A stretch of 59,815 nucleotides of DNA from Bacillota bacterium (GTDB lineage Bacteria; Bacillota_I; Bacilli_A; RFN20; CAG-826). The notes beneath the pieces are model-generated. The model was not told the origin of the DNA and made no database searches. It saw nothing but the letters and a program-made list of their open reading frames with translations. The translations under genes were made by a program, and so were the position numbers. Location: contig JAUNOH010000002.1 in assembly GCA_030537155.1 (NCBI GenBank), positions 1-59,815 on the forward strand, read 5' to 3'. This document shows positions 40,919 through 50,745 of the stretch, in pieces; the first letter of the stretch is position 1; every line of letters begins with the position of its first letter.

Positions 40919-41928
40919 AATTTTGCCTCCGTGGCTAATAATTCTTGGTAGATCTGCTTAAGCTTTGAAGCGAAGTTCGGGAGTGAGTTCTCCCGGGCCA
41001 GGGCATACGCCTGCATTATAGTATTGTTGTTGGGTTTGAGTGACATCGAAGCGATAAGATCGGCCACCTCTTTTTCGTCACGGGCCCCAAACGAGGTATC
41101 TTTCCTCAATAGGTCCTGATCGAAGCGGTTGCCACCCAAATAGACGACGTTGGTCTTGGCGGCGAAGGCCTCAAGAATCGTCATGCATTCTGAGTATGGT
41201 CTATCCAGCCTAATGTAGGCTAAGGCATTACAGATGGCCGAGCGGTAGACGTCATCCTCCGCCAACCCGGTCAAAGTAAGGTTTTTCGGAAGTTTTTTGG
41301 AAATAGACTTCATTTTCCTAGCAAAACCCCCGTCGTTTGCCCGATTGGCGAACCCGAATATTTTGATTTTCGGGATGTAGTTCGCAATCTTGGCAAGGGT
41401 CTCGATCGACTTGGCGTTATCGAGGTCCCCAACCGTGATGACGAAGGGGTCATTTTCATGAACCCGGTAATAACGGTAGAAGGCCATGGTCTCCGCCAGA
41501 GAGAGCGAGTCGAAGCGGGATAGGTTGACGCCACTTTGAAGAACCTTGATGTCGGCGTTTATCCCCTGGAAACGGAGTAGGTACTCTATTTCTTTGTTGG
41601 GCACTAATATCAAATTGGAGTGGTTGAGGAGGTGGAACGGTTTGCTCCTTAAGCTGGGGCCGTCTGGTCCTTCCTCGAAGAAGTGGGCCCGGGTGTCGCC
41701 TTCGCAATAGCCGCAGGAGACGACGACCCGGTAATTGTCGGTTTCGCTGGAGCGCAGCCTCACATCGACGTCCGGGGAAATCAGATGGATGATGTCCGGG
41801 GACGCCAGCAAACTGTCGACCCAGGTGATGCCAGAGATCTCACAGGCGCCCTTAAGCGTCTTGCGGAGCCTGGTTCCCTTGTAGCAGTCGAAATCTTTGC
41901 TGGCCTTAAAGGATATGAGGGTCTTCAT
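40915..41928 (-). CDS. GT4-like glycosyltransferase
   Basis: A 337-residue protein with a GT-B fold pattern. The C-terminal half has FVITVGDLDNAKSIETLAKI and the donor-site segment SECMTILEAFAAKTNVVYLGG, which corresponds to the E-x7-E region of family GT4. The N-terminal half is divergent, and a lower-scoring fit is likely. There is no membrane helix, so it acts in the cytosol or on the inner membrane face. It lies between gyrA and serS, with 3 nt and an overlap respectively, an odd place for such a gene. Sugar and acceptor are unknown. Confidence 0.7.
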   Translation of the reverse strand: MKTLISFKASKDFDCYKGTRLRKTLKGACEISGITWVDSLLASPDIIHLISPDVDVRLRSSETDNYRVVVSCGYCEGDTRAHFFEEGPDGPSLRSKPFHLLNHSNLILVPNKEIEYLLRFQGINADIKVLQSGVNLSRFDSLSLAETMAFYRYYRVHENDPFVITVGDLDNAKSIETLAKIANYIPKIKIFGFANRANDGGFARKMKSISKKLPKNLTLTGLAEDDVYRSAICNALAYIRLDRPYSECMTILEAFAAKTNVVYLGGNRFDQDLLRKDTSFGARDEKEVADLIASMSLKPNNNTIMQAYALARENSLPNFASKLKQIYQELLATEAKL

Positions 41929-41931
41929 CTT

Positions 41932-44637
41932 TTATTGGATGTCGTCGGGGTTGACCGGGGCCTCGGTTACGACCTCGGGGGTCTCCTCCTCAACTTCGTC
42001 CTCGACCGGTTGTTCGCCGGAAACGGCGGAATCATCGTGCGGAACGATGGAGATGGAGGCGACTTTCTGACGGTCGCGCAGATTGATGATGCGGACGCCC
42101 TGGGTGTTCCTGGAGGCGATCTTCACCTCGGAAAGCGGGGTCCTGATGACGATGCCCTGGTTAGTGATAACCAAGAGGTCCTCATCGCCTTTAACGGCGC
42201 GGACAGCCACGAGTTTGCCGTTTTTCGGAGTCACCTTGATGGTGGTGACGCCTTTGGCGCCCCTGTGGGTGACACGGTAGCCATCATAGTGGCGGCCATC
42301 TTCGGTGTCGGTATCGGCGGCATAGCTCATCTTGCCATAACCTAAGGTGGTCAAAACCAAGATGATGTTTCCGCCGTCGAAGGAGTTGGTGACGCCCACG
42401 ACTTCGGCGCCCTCAGGCATGTCGATGCCTTTGACACCAGCAGCGGTGCGGCCCATCGGGCGGACTTCCTGCTCGAGGAAGTTGCAGAGTTTGCCTTCGC
42501 TGGAGGCGAGGGAGATATAGCAGCTGCCATTAGTCCTGGTGACTTCGAATAAACCGTCGCCTTCTTTGATGCCCAAGGCGATCTTGCCATTGGTGCGGAT
42601 GTTTTCATACTCCTTGATCGGGGTACGTTTGACGATGCCCTGTTTGGAGACGAAGAAGAGATAATCGCCTTCCGGATAATCGTCGGTGGCGATGATGGAG
42701 ACGATGTCCTCATCCTTATCTAGATTGAGGAAGTTGATGACGGGCATGCCTTTGCCGAGGCGTCCGGAATCGGGGATCTGATAACCCCTCATCTTGTAGA
42801 CTTTGCCAAGGCTGGAGAAGAAGAGGATATCCGTGTGGGTCTTCATGTGCTTCATCAGCTTGACGGTGTCGTTGCCGGAGGTCTTGATGCCGGTGATGCC
42901 AACGCCGCCGCGATGCTGGGCGTCGAAGGTATCGTCATCCATCCTCTTCAGATATCCTTTGGCGGTCAAAACGACCAGGATGTTCTTCTGGGGGATTAGA
43001 TCCTCGTTATCGATGTCGCCGGCGTCATCGGAAATCTCGGTGAGCCTCTTATCGCCATAGCGGCGCTTGGTCTCGGAGAGCTCCTGGATGAGCAATTCGA
43101 CGATGTTCTCCTTGGCGGAGAGAAGGCGGTTATATTCGGCGATGTCAGCCTCAAGTTGATTCTTCTCGGCGTGCAGGCGGGTCTGCTCCATTCCCTGCAG
43201 ACGGCGGAGGGTCATCGAGAGGATGGCGTCACACTGCGGCTGGTTGAGCCCGAAGCGCTCATTCAAGCGGCGGCTGGATTCGGCGTCATCGGCGGAGTCA
43301 CGGATGATGTGGATGACCTCGTCGATGTTATCGTGGGCGATGATCAAGCCGTCGACGATGTTCAAGCGATCCAAGGCCTTTTTGCGGAGGAATTTGGTCC
43401 TCCTGGTCAAAACATCGATCTGGAAATCGACGTAATCGCGGATTAAGCGATCGATCGACATGACGACCGGAGCCCCGTTTTCAAGGCAGAGGTTGATGAT
43501 GCCGAAAGTGGCCTGAAGCCCGGTGTGCTTTAGGAGGTTGTTGGCGACGACTTCGGGGATGGAGTCGCGGCGGACTTCGATGACGACGCGGATGCCCTCT
43601 TTGTTGGACTCATCGCGGACGTCGGTGATGCCATCGATGACCTTCTCGCGAACGAGCCTGGCGATGTCTTCGACGATCTTCGATTTGTTGGTCTGATAGG
43701 GGATCTCGGTGACGATGATTTTGGCTTTGCCGCTAGCTTCCTCCTCGATGTGATATTTCGAGCGGATGGTGATGCTGCCACGGCCGGTTTTGTAAGCGTC
43801 TAAGATGCCCTGGCGTCCCAAGATGGTGGCGCCGGTGGGGAAATCGGGACCGGGGAGATATTGCTGCATGATCTCCTCGGGGGTCAGATTCGGGTTTTTG
43901 GCCACGGCGATGGTGGCGTCGATCGCCTCACCCAAGTTATGTGGCGGCATGTTGGTGGCCATACCGACGGCGATACCCTGAGAGCCATTCACCAAGAGGT
44001 TGGGGAAGCGGCAGGGGAGGATCTCCGGTTCGGTCTCGGTTCCATCGTAGTTACCCATGAAATCGACTGTGTCGCAGTCGATGTCCCTGACCATCTCCAA
44101 AGCCAAACGGCTCATCCTGGCCTCGGTGTAACGCATGGCGGCGGGTTCGTCGCCATCGATCGAGCCGAAGTTACCATGGCCGTCGACTAAGGGGTAACGG
44201 AGGGAGAAGGGTTGGGCCAAACGGACCAAGGTTCCATAAAGGGCGGCGTCGCCGTGGGGGTGATATTTACCCATGACATCGCCGACGATCCTCGCGCATT
44301 TCTTGTGGGGTTTGGAGGGAATGATGCCAGCTTCGTCCATGCCGAAGATGATGCGGCGCTGAACGGGTTTGAAGCCGTCGCGCACATCGGGGATGGCACG
44401 GCTGACGATGACCGACATCGAGTAATCCAAGAAAGCGGTCCTGATCTCATCGGCCACATTGCGGTCGGTGAGGGAGGGGATGATGCCGCTTTGGGCGGCT
44501 TCTTCGCCGAACATGGCGTCGGCGGATTGCATGCCCTCGGTGGAGGCTTTGATGATTTTCTTTTCGCCAGAAGATTGCTCTTCTTCGCCTTCAGTCTCTT
44601 CTTCGACTTCGGGGTTTTTCTTGTTATCTTCTTCCAT
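41932..44637 (-). CDS. gyrA: DNA gyrase subunit A
   Basis: GyrA cuts and rejoins DNA during negative supercoiling. The 901-residue protein has the catalytic Tyr170 in AAMRYTE and six C-terminal beta-pinwheel blades, with an acidic tail ([17 protein letters not shown]). The start at 44637 follows AAAGGAG; a Met/Lys extension upstream is unlikely. An acidic N-terminal arm of about 50 residues is additional. In the quinolone-determining region [14 protein letters not shown], Ala131 and Gly135 replace the Ser83 and Asp87 of E. coli, a natural double change linked to quinolone resistance. It follows gyrB closely. Confidence 0.97.
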   Translation of the reverse strand: MEEDNKKNPEVEEETEGEEEQSSGEKKIIKASTEGMQSADAMFGEEAAQSGIIPSLTDRNVADEIRTAFLDYSMSVIVSRAIPDVRDGFKPVQRRIIFGMDEAGIIPSKPHKKCARIVGDVMGKYHPHGDAALYGTLVRLAQPFSLRYPLVDGHGNFGSIDGDEPAAMRYTEARMSRLALEMVRDIDCDTVDFMGNYDGTETEPEILPCRFPNLLVNGSQGIAVGMATNMPPHNLGEAIDATIAVAKNPNLTPEEIMQQYLPGPDFPTGATILGRQGILDAYKTGRGSITIRSKYHIEEEASGKAKIIVTEIPYQTNKSKIVEDIARLVREKVIDGITDVRDESNKEGIRVVIEVRRDSIPEVVANNLLKHTGLQATFGIINLCLENGAPVVMSIDRLIRDYVDFQIDVLTRRTKFLRKKALDRLNIVDGLIIAHDNIDEVIHIIRDSADDAESSRRLNERFGLNQPQCDAILSMTLRRLQGMEQTRLHAEKNQLEADIAEYNRLLSAKENIVELLIQELSETKRRYGDKRLTEISDDAGDIDNEDLIPQKNILVVLTAKGYLKRMDDDTFDAQHRGGVGITGIKTSGNDTVKLMKHMKTHTDILFFSSLGKVYKMRGYQIPDSGRLGKGMPVINFLNLDKDEDIVSIIATDDYPEGDYLFFVSKQGIVKRTPIKEYENIRTNGKIALGIKEGDGLFEVTRTNGSCYISLASSEGKLCNFLEQEVRPMGRTAAGVKGIDMPEGAEVVGVTNSFDGGNIILVLTTLGYGKMSYAADTDTEDGRHYDGYRVTHRGAKGVTTIKVTPKNGKLVAVRAVKGDEDLLVITNQGIVIRTPLSEVKIASRNTQGVRIINLRDRQKVASISIVPHDDSAVSGEQPVEDEVEEETPEVVTEAPVNPDDIQ

Positions 44638-44655
44638 CTTCAAAATCTCCTTTCA

Positions 44656-46710
44656 TCAGATATCCAGGTTCTTAACGAACTTCGCGTTGTCTTGGATGAA
44701 TTTGGTACGTGGCGCGACCTCATCGCCCATCAATTCGTTGAATAGGCGGTCGGCCTCGGCGGCATCCTCGACGGTGATGCGGATCATCTTCCTGGCCTTT
44801 GGATCCATGGTGGTTTCCCAAAGCTGTTGATAATCCATCTCGCCCAAGCCTTTGTAACGCTGGAAGGGGTAGCCATCCTTCAGGTCGAGTTCCTTCTTAA
44901 GTTTCTCTAACTGACGGTCGTTATAGGCGTAATAGGCCGAGCCTTTGTAATCGATCTTATATAGAGGCGGTTGGGCGATGTAGACGTGGCCGGCATCGAC
45001 CAACGGGCGCATGAAGCGGTAGAAGAAGGTCAATAGCAATACCCTGATGTGGTCGCCATCGACGTCGGCATCGGTCATGATGACGATTTTGTCGTAACGG
45101 ATCTTGGTGACGTCGAAGTTATCGCGAACGCCCGCGCCAATGGCGGTGATCATATTGCCGATTTCGGCATTGGCCCAGATGCGGTCCTCGCGGGCCTTCT
45201 CGACGTTGAGGATCTTACCCCTCAAAGGGAGGATGGCCTGGGTCTCGCGGTCACGGCCGTTTTTGGCGGAGCCACCAGCGGAGTTACCCTCGACGATATA
45301 TAACTCGCAGATGGAGGGATCTTTGCTGGAGCAATCGGCCAATTTGCCGGGGAGGGTGGTGATTTCGAGGGAGGATTTACGGATCTTCTCGCGGGCCATC
45401 CTGGCGGCGTCCCTGGCCTTGCTGGCTAATTGAATCTTCTCGACGATGGCCTGAGCTTCGCGGGGATTCTCGTATAGCCATTCCTTCAAGCCGTCACCCA
45501 CGACGGTGGAGACGATCTTCCTGACCTCGGAGTTGCCAAGTTTGGATTTGGTCTGGCCTTCGTATTGGGGGTTGGGGTGCTTGACGGAGACGACGCAGGT
45601 TAAGCCCTCGCGGCAGTCCTCGGTGGTGAAGTTGTTTTGGTCTTCTTTAAGGAATTTCTTCTCGCGGGAATAGGCGTTGAGCACGCGGTTGAGGGCGAGG
45701 TTTAAGCCCTCGAGGTGGGTGCCGCCTTCCTTGGTGGAGATGTTGTTGCAGAAGGTGTAAACGCCATCGCGGCTATAATCGTCGGTCCATTGGAGGGCGA
45801 CTTCGGCGGCGATGGTCTGCTTGGTTTCCCCGTCAGCTAGGGTGACGGTTTCGATGCCTTTGCAGAAGATCGGCTCGGCGTTGGTCGGGATCTTGTTGCC
45901 GTCTAGGTATTTGACGTATTCCTTGATGCCGCCTTCGAAGCAGAAAGTCTCGGTGATGGGTTCCTCTCCGCGGGCATCGGTGACGGTGATCCTGACGCCG
46001 CCGTTGAGGAAGGCCATCTGACGCATGTGGTCACGGATGGTCGAAAACTTATATTCGGTGGTCTCGGTGAAGATGGTCGGATCGGGCTGGAAGGTGACTT
46101 TCGTCCCGTGGAGGCTGGTGTCGATATCCTTCACCTTCTTGACGTGGTCGGCCGCATGTCCGCCGTTTTCGAAGCGGATGAAATACTCGCCGCCGTCCTT
46201 GTTGACGACGACTTCGACCCAAGTGGACAAAGCATTGACGACGGAGGCGCCGACACCATGTAAACCACCAGAGACTTTATAGCCGCCGCCTTCGCCGAAC
46301 TTACCGCCGGCGTGGAGGACGGTGTAGACGGTCTCGACGGCCGATAAGCCGGTTTTCTCGACGACGTCGACGGGGATACCACGGCCGTCATCGACGACAG
46401 TCACGGAATTGCCCGGATTGATGGTCACCTCGATGTGGGTGCAATAGCCGGCCAGGGCCTCGTCGATCGCGTTGTCAACGATTTCCCAGACCAGGTGGTG
46501 CAAACCAGCCTCGGCGGTGGTGCCGATATACATACCAGGGCGCTTCCTGACGGCCTCAAGACCCTCGAGGACCTGGATGTTATCCGCGGTATAGGAAGCG
46601 TCGGCCATCTCGAGCTGTTTCTCATCAGCCACGTCTTCCTTGGTGTAGGTGAAACGATCTTCCTCGTGGAATTCGTTCAAGCCTTCTTTCTTTTCTTCTT
46701 CATCTGCCAT
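44656..46710 (-). CDS. gyrB: DNA gyrase subunit B
   Basis: GyrB is the ATPase half of gyrase. The 684-residue protein begins with an acidic arm of about 40 residues, then the GHKL ATPase domain (VDNAIDEALAG, DDGRGIPV, GGLHGVGASVVNALS) and the Toprim domain (TDADVDGDH). It lacks the E. coli-type insertion. In the signature usually EGDSAGG the sequence is EGNSAGG, with Asn476 at the position of E. coli Asp426, where D426N confers quinolone resistance. The start at 46710 is fixed by AGGAGG; it lies 2 nt before the recF stop. Confidence 0.97.
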   Translation of the reverse strand: MADEEEKKEGLNEFHEEDRFTYTKEDVADEKQLEMADASYTADNIQVLEGLEAVRKRPGMYIGTTAEAGLHHLVWEIVDNAIDEALAGYCTHIEVTINPGNSVTVVDDGRGIPVDVVEKTGLSAVETVYTVLHAGGKFGEGGGYKVSGGLHGVGASVVNALSTWVEVVVNKDGGEYFIRFENGGHAADHVKKVKDIDTSLHGTKVTFQPDPTIFTETTEYKFSTIRDHMRQMAFLNGGVRITVTDARGEEPITETFCFEGGIKEYVKYLDGNKIPTNAEPIFCKGIETVTLADGETKQTIAAEVALQWTDDYSRDGVYTFCNNISTKEGGTHLEGLNLALNRVLNAYSREKKFLKEDQNNFTTEDCREGLTCVVSVKHPNPQYEGQTKSKLGNSEVRKIVSTVVGDGLKEWLYENPREAQAIVEKIQLASKARDAARMAREKIRKSSLEITTLPGKLADCSSKDPSICELYIVEGNSAGGSAKNGRDRETQAILPLRGKILNVEKAREDRIWANAEIGNMITAIGAGVRDNFDVTKIRYDKIVIMTDADVDGDHIRVLLLTFFYRFMRPLVDAGHVYIAQPPLYKIDYKGSAYYAYNDRQLEKLKKELDLKDGYPFQRYKGLGEMDYQQLWETTMDPKARKMIRITVEDAAEADRLFNELMGDEVAPRTKFIQDNAKFVKNLDI

Positions 46711-46711
46711 G

Positions 46712-47785
46712 TTAATTCCTCCTAGCATTTATTCCCTCGGGCGACACCTCGTATATCGAGGCGCCATCCGTTTCGAGTTTGGTTGCCGTCACGAATACCT
46801 GTGACAGGCTTTTGATGAATCCAAGCAGGGCTCCGCTCCGGCTTTCATCCAATTCGCTGAATACGTCATCGAGGACGCATATCGGTTTCTTTTCCCTCTC
46901 TTCGATTAGGAAGTAGGGGGCGATCTCCAGCGACAAGACCGATATCCTGTTTTCGCCCTGGGAGCCAAATTCGGCCACATCCCTTCCGTTGAAGAGGAAG
47001 CGGATGTCCTCGCGTTGGGGCCCAACCGAGGTGCTTCCGTGCCTGCAATCGCCTTCTAAGGCCCTTTCGAAGGCCGCGTTGGCGCTTGTCTGGAAGTCTT
47101 CGTTAAGCTTCGCATAGCTCCGATATGTCAATTCGGCGCTATGCCCACCCCCGCTAAGTTCATCGATGATCTTGGGGAGGACGGTGTTTAGCTTGGCCAC
47201 GTATTCGGCGCGGGCCCGGCAGATGGCTTCCGATATCTCAACCATCCGAGAAGTGATGATTGTTAGAAGCCGGCAGTCGGGGTTCCCATCCTTCAGCATG
47301 GCGTTCCTATCGCCCAGCAGTTTGTTGTAGCTGCTCAGAACCTCCATGTACTCCGGGCTCTTCTTGGCGATGGCCAGGTCGAGGAACCTTCTCCTCTGCC
47401 CGGGGCTATCGGCGAATAGCTTCACGTCCTCGGGGGCAAAGATGATGACGTTGACCAGCTTGGAGAGCTCGCTGAGTTTGGCGATCTTCTTGCCGTTGAC
47501 GGAGATCCTTTTCGAATTTCTAGCGATTTCGATCTCGATCTCCCGGCTAAGGCCGCCTTCCTCAACCACGGCCTTCAGATAAGCGGATGGTTGGCCCTCC
47601 CTGATCAGCAAACGGTCTTCGTTGCTCCGCCAGCTTTTGGCCAGCGAGAGGTAGTGGACCGCCTCGGCCAGGTTGCTCTTGCCGACTCCGTTTGGGCCGG
47701 TGATGAGGTTGAGGCCATCCGAGAACTCCAATTCGAGGTGTTCGTAGCTCCGGAAGTTATGGAGCGTCAGGCTCTTTATGGTCAT
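46712..47785 (-). CDS. recF: DNA replication and repair protein RecF
   Basis: RecF is an SMC-like ATPase that helps RecOR load RecA at gaps. The 357-residue protein has Walker A GPNGVGKSN (about 34-42), the ABC signature-like SQGENRISVLSLEIA and Walker B KPICVLDDVFSELDE. Length is normal. Its ATG overlaps the yaaA stop by 4 nt, and the order dnaN-yaaA-recF-gyrB matches Bacillus. Confidence 0.95.
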   Translation of the reverse strand: MTIKSLTLHNFRSYEHLELEFSDGLNLITGPNGVGKSNLAEAVHYLSLAKSWRSNEDRLLIREGQPSAYLKAVVEEGGLSREIEIEIARNSKRISVNGKKIAKLSELSKLVNVIIFAPEDVKLFADSPGQRRRFLDLAIAKKSPEYMEVLSSYNKLLGDRNAMLKDGNPDCRLLTIITSRMVEISEAICRARAEYVAKLNTVLPKIIDELSGGGHSAELTYRSYAKLNEDFQTSANAAFERALEGDCRHGSTSVGPQREDIRFLFNGRDVAEFGSQGENRISVLSLEIAPYFLIEEREKKPICVLDDVFSELDESRSGALLGFIKSLSQVFVTATKLETDGASIYEVSPEGINARRN

Positions 47786-48000
47786 GCGGCTATTTCGAAT
47801 TCCCCTTCATCGAGGCTGATCCGATCGCCGGGGCGGAGTTTCTTCCCGCGCCGATTCTCAGATTCGCCATTGACGAGGACCCGATGGGTGGCGAGGTAAT
47901 GCTTTTCCTCACCGCCCTGATCGACAATTCGGACGAATTTAAGAAACTGACCCAAGGTGATGTATTCACTGGTGATTTTCACTTTCTCAACGTTCTTCAT
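47782..48000 (-). CDS. yaaA: S4-domain RNA-binding protein, YaaA/RlbA type
   Basis: A 72-residue protein consisting of a single S4 RNA-binding domain (TLGQFLKFVRIVDQGGE, then VLVNGESENRRGKKLRPGDRI). The family is always found between dnaN and recF in Bacillus and is thought to aid 50S assembly. The start at 48000 matches the family N-terminus; the frame extends 26 codons upstream without support. No clear Shine-Dalgarno is visible, and two hairpins separate it from dnaN. Confidence 0.85.
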   Translation of the reverse strand: MKNVEKVKITSEYITLGQFLKFVRIVDQGGEEKHYLATHRVLVNGESENRRGKKLRPGDRISLDEGEFEIAA

Positions 48001-48036
48001 ATCCAAAAAATCGAGCCGATCCGGCCATGGAAATAG

Positions 48037-48055
48037 TTTACTACAAAGTAGTAAA
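48037..48055. repeat. Short perfect palindrome before yaaA
   Basis: TTTACTAC-AAA-GTAGTAAA, 8-bp arms around 3 nt. It directly adjoins the dnaN terminator stem and shares its last bases. It could be a second hairpin in the RNA or a protein-binding site for a yaaA promoter. Confidence 0.45.
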
Positions 48056-48083
48056 AGAGTGGTAGGCTTTTCTACCACTCTTT
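48054..48083 (-). terminator. Hairpin terminator after dnaN
   Basis: A 12-bp perfect stem AAAGAGTGGTAG / CTACCACTCTTT with a 6-nt loop, 30 nt past the dnaN stop. On the minus strand it is followed only by TACTACTTTG, so termination may be partial, allowing some readthrough into yaaA-recF. Confidence 0.65.
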
Positions 48084-48112
48084 AAAAAGATTTTTAAAGG
48101 CCTCTAAATCGC

Positions 48113-49234
48113 TTAATTGATGCGCATCGGGGTGATCAACTCGACCACCGAGTCATCTTTGGGGTTCTTGACGACAAAGGGCTTCATTTGGCCCAAAAAG
48201 CAAATCGTCACATCCTCGGCCTTGACGGCTTTGACGGCATCGATCACGAATTGGGAGTTGAAGGAGACCTCGAGATCATCGCCCACATAGTTGAAGGTGG
48301 CGATCTTCTCGTTGGCCGAACCGCTGTTGTCGCTTCTGGCCGAAAGTTCAATCTCCTCCTCGCTCATGGAGATCTTGACGGCCGGTTCGGAGTCGTTGGA
48401 GAGGATGCGAACGCGCTCAAGGGCGGCCAATAGCTCCTGAGCATTGACTTCGAGGGTGTCATTAAAGGTGGAGGGGATGATGGAGCGGGTTAAGGGATAA
48501 TCGCCCTGGGTGAGGCGGCTAGAGACGGTGGCGCCGTCGAATTCAAAGAGGGCCTTGTTGCTCGAAACGGAGACCCTGACCGCCGGGGCGGTGTCAAGCA
48601 TATGGACGATATCCAGCGCGATTCTGGCGGGGATATTGCAGACAAAACGGGCCTCGGGATCGACGGGAACGACCTTCCTGGCTAAGCGGGCGGAATCGGT
48701 GGCTGTCGCTATCAGGCGGCCGTTTTCGGCCTCCAAATGGAGGGCTTTCAAGATCGGGCGCTGCTCCTTGTTGGAGGCGGCGAATGCGCTTTGCTCAACC
48801 AAGGCCGTCAAATCGGTGGCCGAGATTTCGAAGGTGGTGCCGGCCGGCTCTAGGTCGACGTCAACGAATTCGTCGGCGTTCTGGCAATTGAGCTTGAAGG
48901 AGCTGCGGCCGTCGTCGACTTTGAGGATGGCGTCGTCGATGACGTCCATGACGAGCTCCTCTCCGCTGACTTTCCTGACGACCTCAACCAAGATTTTGGC
49001 ACTGACCAAAGTGGCGCCAGGGGTGAAGTTCTTTATGACCTGCTTTTCGCCGATTTTATAGGGAACGATGGTCCTGATGGTGATGTCGCCGTTGGTTCCG
49101 GTGACCTCCAACCCCTTGTCTGACAATTCGAGTTTGAGGCTCGTCATGGTCTGGATTGGGCTTTTGGATGCCACGGCTTTGTTGGCTGTGTTCAGGGCTT
49201 TAAGGAATTGCTCTTTATCTACCGTGAGTCTCAT
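48113..49234 (-). CDS. dnaN: DNA polymerase III subunit beta (sliding clamp)
   Basis: The clamp subunit, 373 residues with three similar domains, dimerises into a ring that holds polymerase on DNA. The N-terminus MRLTVDKEQFLKALNTANKA and the C-terminal MKPFVVKNPKDDSVVELITPMRIN (the peptide-binding pocket region with the MPMR-type ending TPMRIN) are characteristic. AAGGAGCG lies just before the ATG. It follows dnaA on the same strand, with a 150-nt AT-rich spacer between them that holds a DnaA box. Confidence 0.97.
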   Translation of the reverse strand: MRLTVDKEQFLKALNTANKAVASKSPIQTMTSLKLELSDKGLEVTGTNGDITIRTIVPYKIGEKQVIKNFTPGATLVSAKILVEVVRKVSGEELVMDVIDDAILKVDDGRSSFKLNCQNADEFVDVDLEPAGTTFEISATDLTALVEQSAFAASNKEQRPILKALHLEAENGRLIATATDSARLARKVVPVDPEARFVCNIPARIALDIVHMLDTAPAVRVSVSSNKALFEFDGATVSSRLTQGDYPLTRSIIPSTFNDTLEVNAQELLAALERVRILSNDSEPAVKISMSEEEIELSARSDNSGSANEKIATFNYVGDDLEVSFNSQFVIDAVKAVKAEDVTICFLGQMKPFVVKNPKDDSVVELITPMRIN

Positions 49235-49254
49235 GCGATCGCTCCTTTTTGCTT

Positions 49255-49386
49255 TTTTGTTTTGAAATTTTATTTAACGACAATATTTATAAAGGCTGTG
49301 GATTCTGTGGATAACCGCGGTTCTGCAGCTCCGTTTATTCTAGCATCGCCGCGCCTATCTATCGATATTTTATTTAATAAATAAAC
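49255..49386. other. dnaA-dnaN spacer with DnaA box and AT-rich stretch (second part of oriC)
   Basis: One perfect DnaA box TGTGGATAA (49306-49314) with a second near-match TGTGGATTC just upstream (49298-49306). AT-rich runs flank it (TTTTATTTAAC near 49270, and TATTTTATTTAATAAATAAA at 49365-49384), which could serve as the unwinding element. Together with the region upstream of dnaA this suggests a two-part origin as in Bacillus. Confidence 0.55.
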
Positions 49387-50745
49387 CTACTTTTTCAACC
49401 GGGCCTTCAATTCGGAGATGGCTTGTTGCATCTGGGCGTCGGTTTTCAACGCTTTCTCCACTTTTTGTACCCCGGAGATGACCGTCGCGTGGTCCTTGCC
49501 GCCCAGGGCCTGGCCGATTTTGACGAAGGGGATATCCATTACATCCCTCATCAGGTACATGCAGATGTGGCGAGCCATCGCTATCTGCGAGGTCCTTATC
49601 TTTCCGGTTATCTGCGATGGGGTGATGTTGTAATAGTCGGCCACGACGTTGATGATCTTGGTCTCGGATAGCTTGGTTTGGTTCTCCTGGACGCCAATCA
49701 GATCCTGCATGGCCTCGGTGGCAACGGCTAAATCTATGTGCTTTGTTGGTTTGATGTTGATGGTGTAAAACAAAAGTCTGTTGAGGGCTTCCTCTAACTC
49801 CCTGACGTTGGATGAGAACCTTTGGGAGATGAAGGGGATGACATCCGGCTCAAAATCATTTAAATCCAAGCCATTCGTTTCGATCCTCGCTTTCAAAATC
49901 CCTTCGCTGGTTGGGAGATCGGGCGGTCTTATTGACAAAGTCAATCCTTGCACGAATCTTGTGCGTAGACGCTGATCCAAACCATCCAAGTCGTTGGGGT
50001 GCTGGTCGGAGGTTATGACAATTTGCTTACCTTGGTTGTAGAGGGTTGAGAAGACCACAAAGAACATCTCCATCGTCTTCTTTTTGCCGACTAAGAACTG
50101 GATGTCGTCGACCAGGAAGACATCGACGTTGCTCTTGAAGTAGGAGGCTAAGGATTCTCCTTCTTTTTCACCGCTGGCGTATTTGACGTATTCATCGACA
50201 AAGTCGGCGGCCGTGCAGTAGAGGACCTTCATATTCGGGTAGGTTTCCCTCAATGAATTTCCGATGGAGTGGAGGAGGTGGGTTTTTCCCAAACCGGAAT
50301 CGCTATAAACCAGAAGCGGGTTGAAGGTTTTCCCCGGATCTTTGGCCACTAAGATCGAGGCTTGGTAGGCTTCGCGGTTGGTGGCTCCGACGACGAAGGA
50401 TTTGAACGTGTAGCCGGGGTTGAGTCTGGATTCGGAAAAGAACTTTGGCTTTTCGGTTTTGGCGGGTTCTTCCTTGGCGATTTCATCCTCTGTGACGAAT
50501 TTCAAATCGAAAGTCGTTCCAAGGGTGTCGAGCAGAGAACGATCGATTAAATCGATGTATTTCGTCTCAAGCAGGGTGGCTGCCAATCCGGAATTGACGA
50601 CGACATAAAGCGTTTGGCCCTCGATCTTGCCAACATAAGAGTTGGCGAAGAAGGCCTCGAAGATGTTTTGATCGTTTAGCTTGCTTTTGACCTTGGAGAG
50701 AACCTTCTCCCAGAGCAAGGCGATTTCAGACACAGTCCCATTCAT
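49387..50745 (-). CDS. dnaA: Chromosomal replication initiator protein DnaA
   Basis: DnaA binds TTATCCACA-type boxes and melts the origin. The 452-residue protein has domain I at 1-85, a short linker, the AAA+ domain with Walker A SGLGKTH and Walker B VFLVDDIQFL, and the C-terminal DNA-binding helix-turn-helix with the signature GGKDHATVISGVQKV. The start at 50745 (MNGTVSEIALLWEKV) suits the family N-terminus; in-frame ATGs further up would add an unsupported 9-54 nt. No convincing Shine-Dalgarno is present. Confidence 0.97.
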   Translation of the reverse strand: MNGTVSEIALLWEKVLSKVKSKLNDQNIFEAFFANSYVGKIEGQTLYVVVNSGLAATLLETKYIDLIDRSLLDTLGTTFDLKFVTEDEIAKEEPAKTEKPKFFSESRLNPGYTFKSFVVGATNREAYQASILVAKDPGKTFNPLLVYSDSGLGKTHLLHSIGNSLRETYPNMKVLYCTAADFVDEYVKYASGEKEGESLASYFKSNVDVFLVDDIQFLVGKKKTMEMFFVVFSTLYNQGKQIVITSDQHPNDLDGLDQRLRTRFVQGLTLSIRPPDLPTSEGILKARIETNGLDLNDFEPDVIPFISQRFSSNVRELEEALNRLLFYTINIKPTKHIDLAVATEAMQDLIGVQENQTKLSETKIINVVADYYNITPSQITGKIRTSQIAMARHICMYLMRDVMDIPFVKIGQALGGKDHATVISGVQKVEKALKTDAQMQQAISELKARLKK

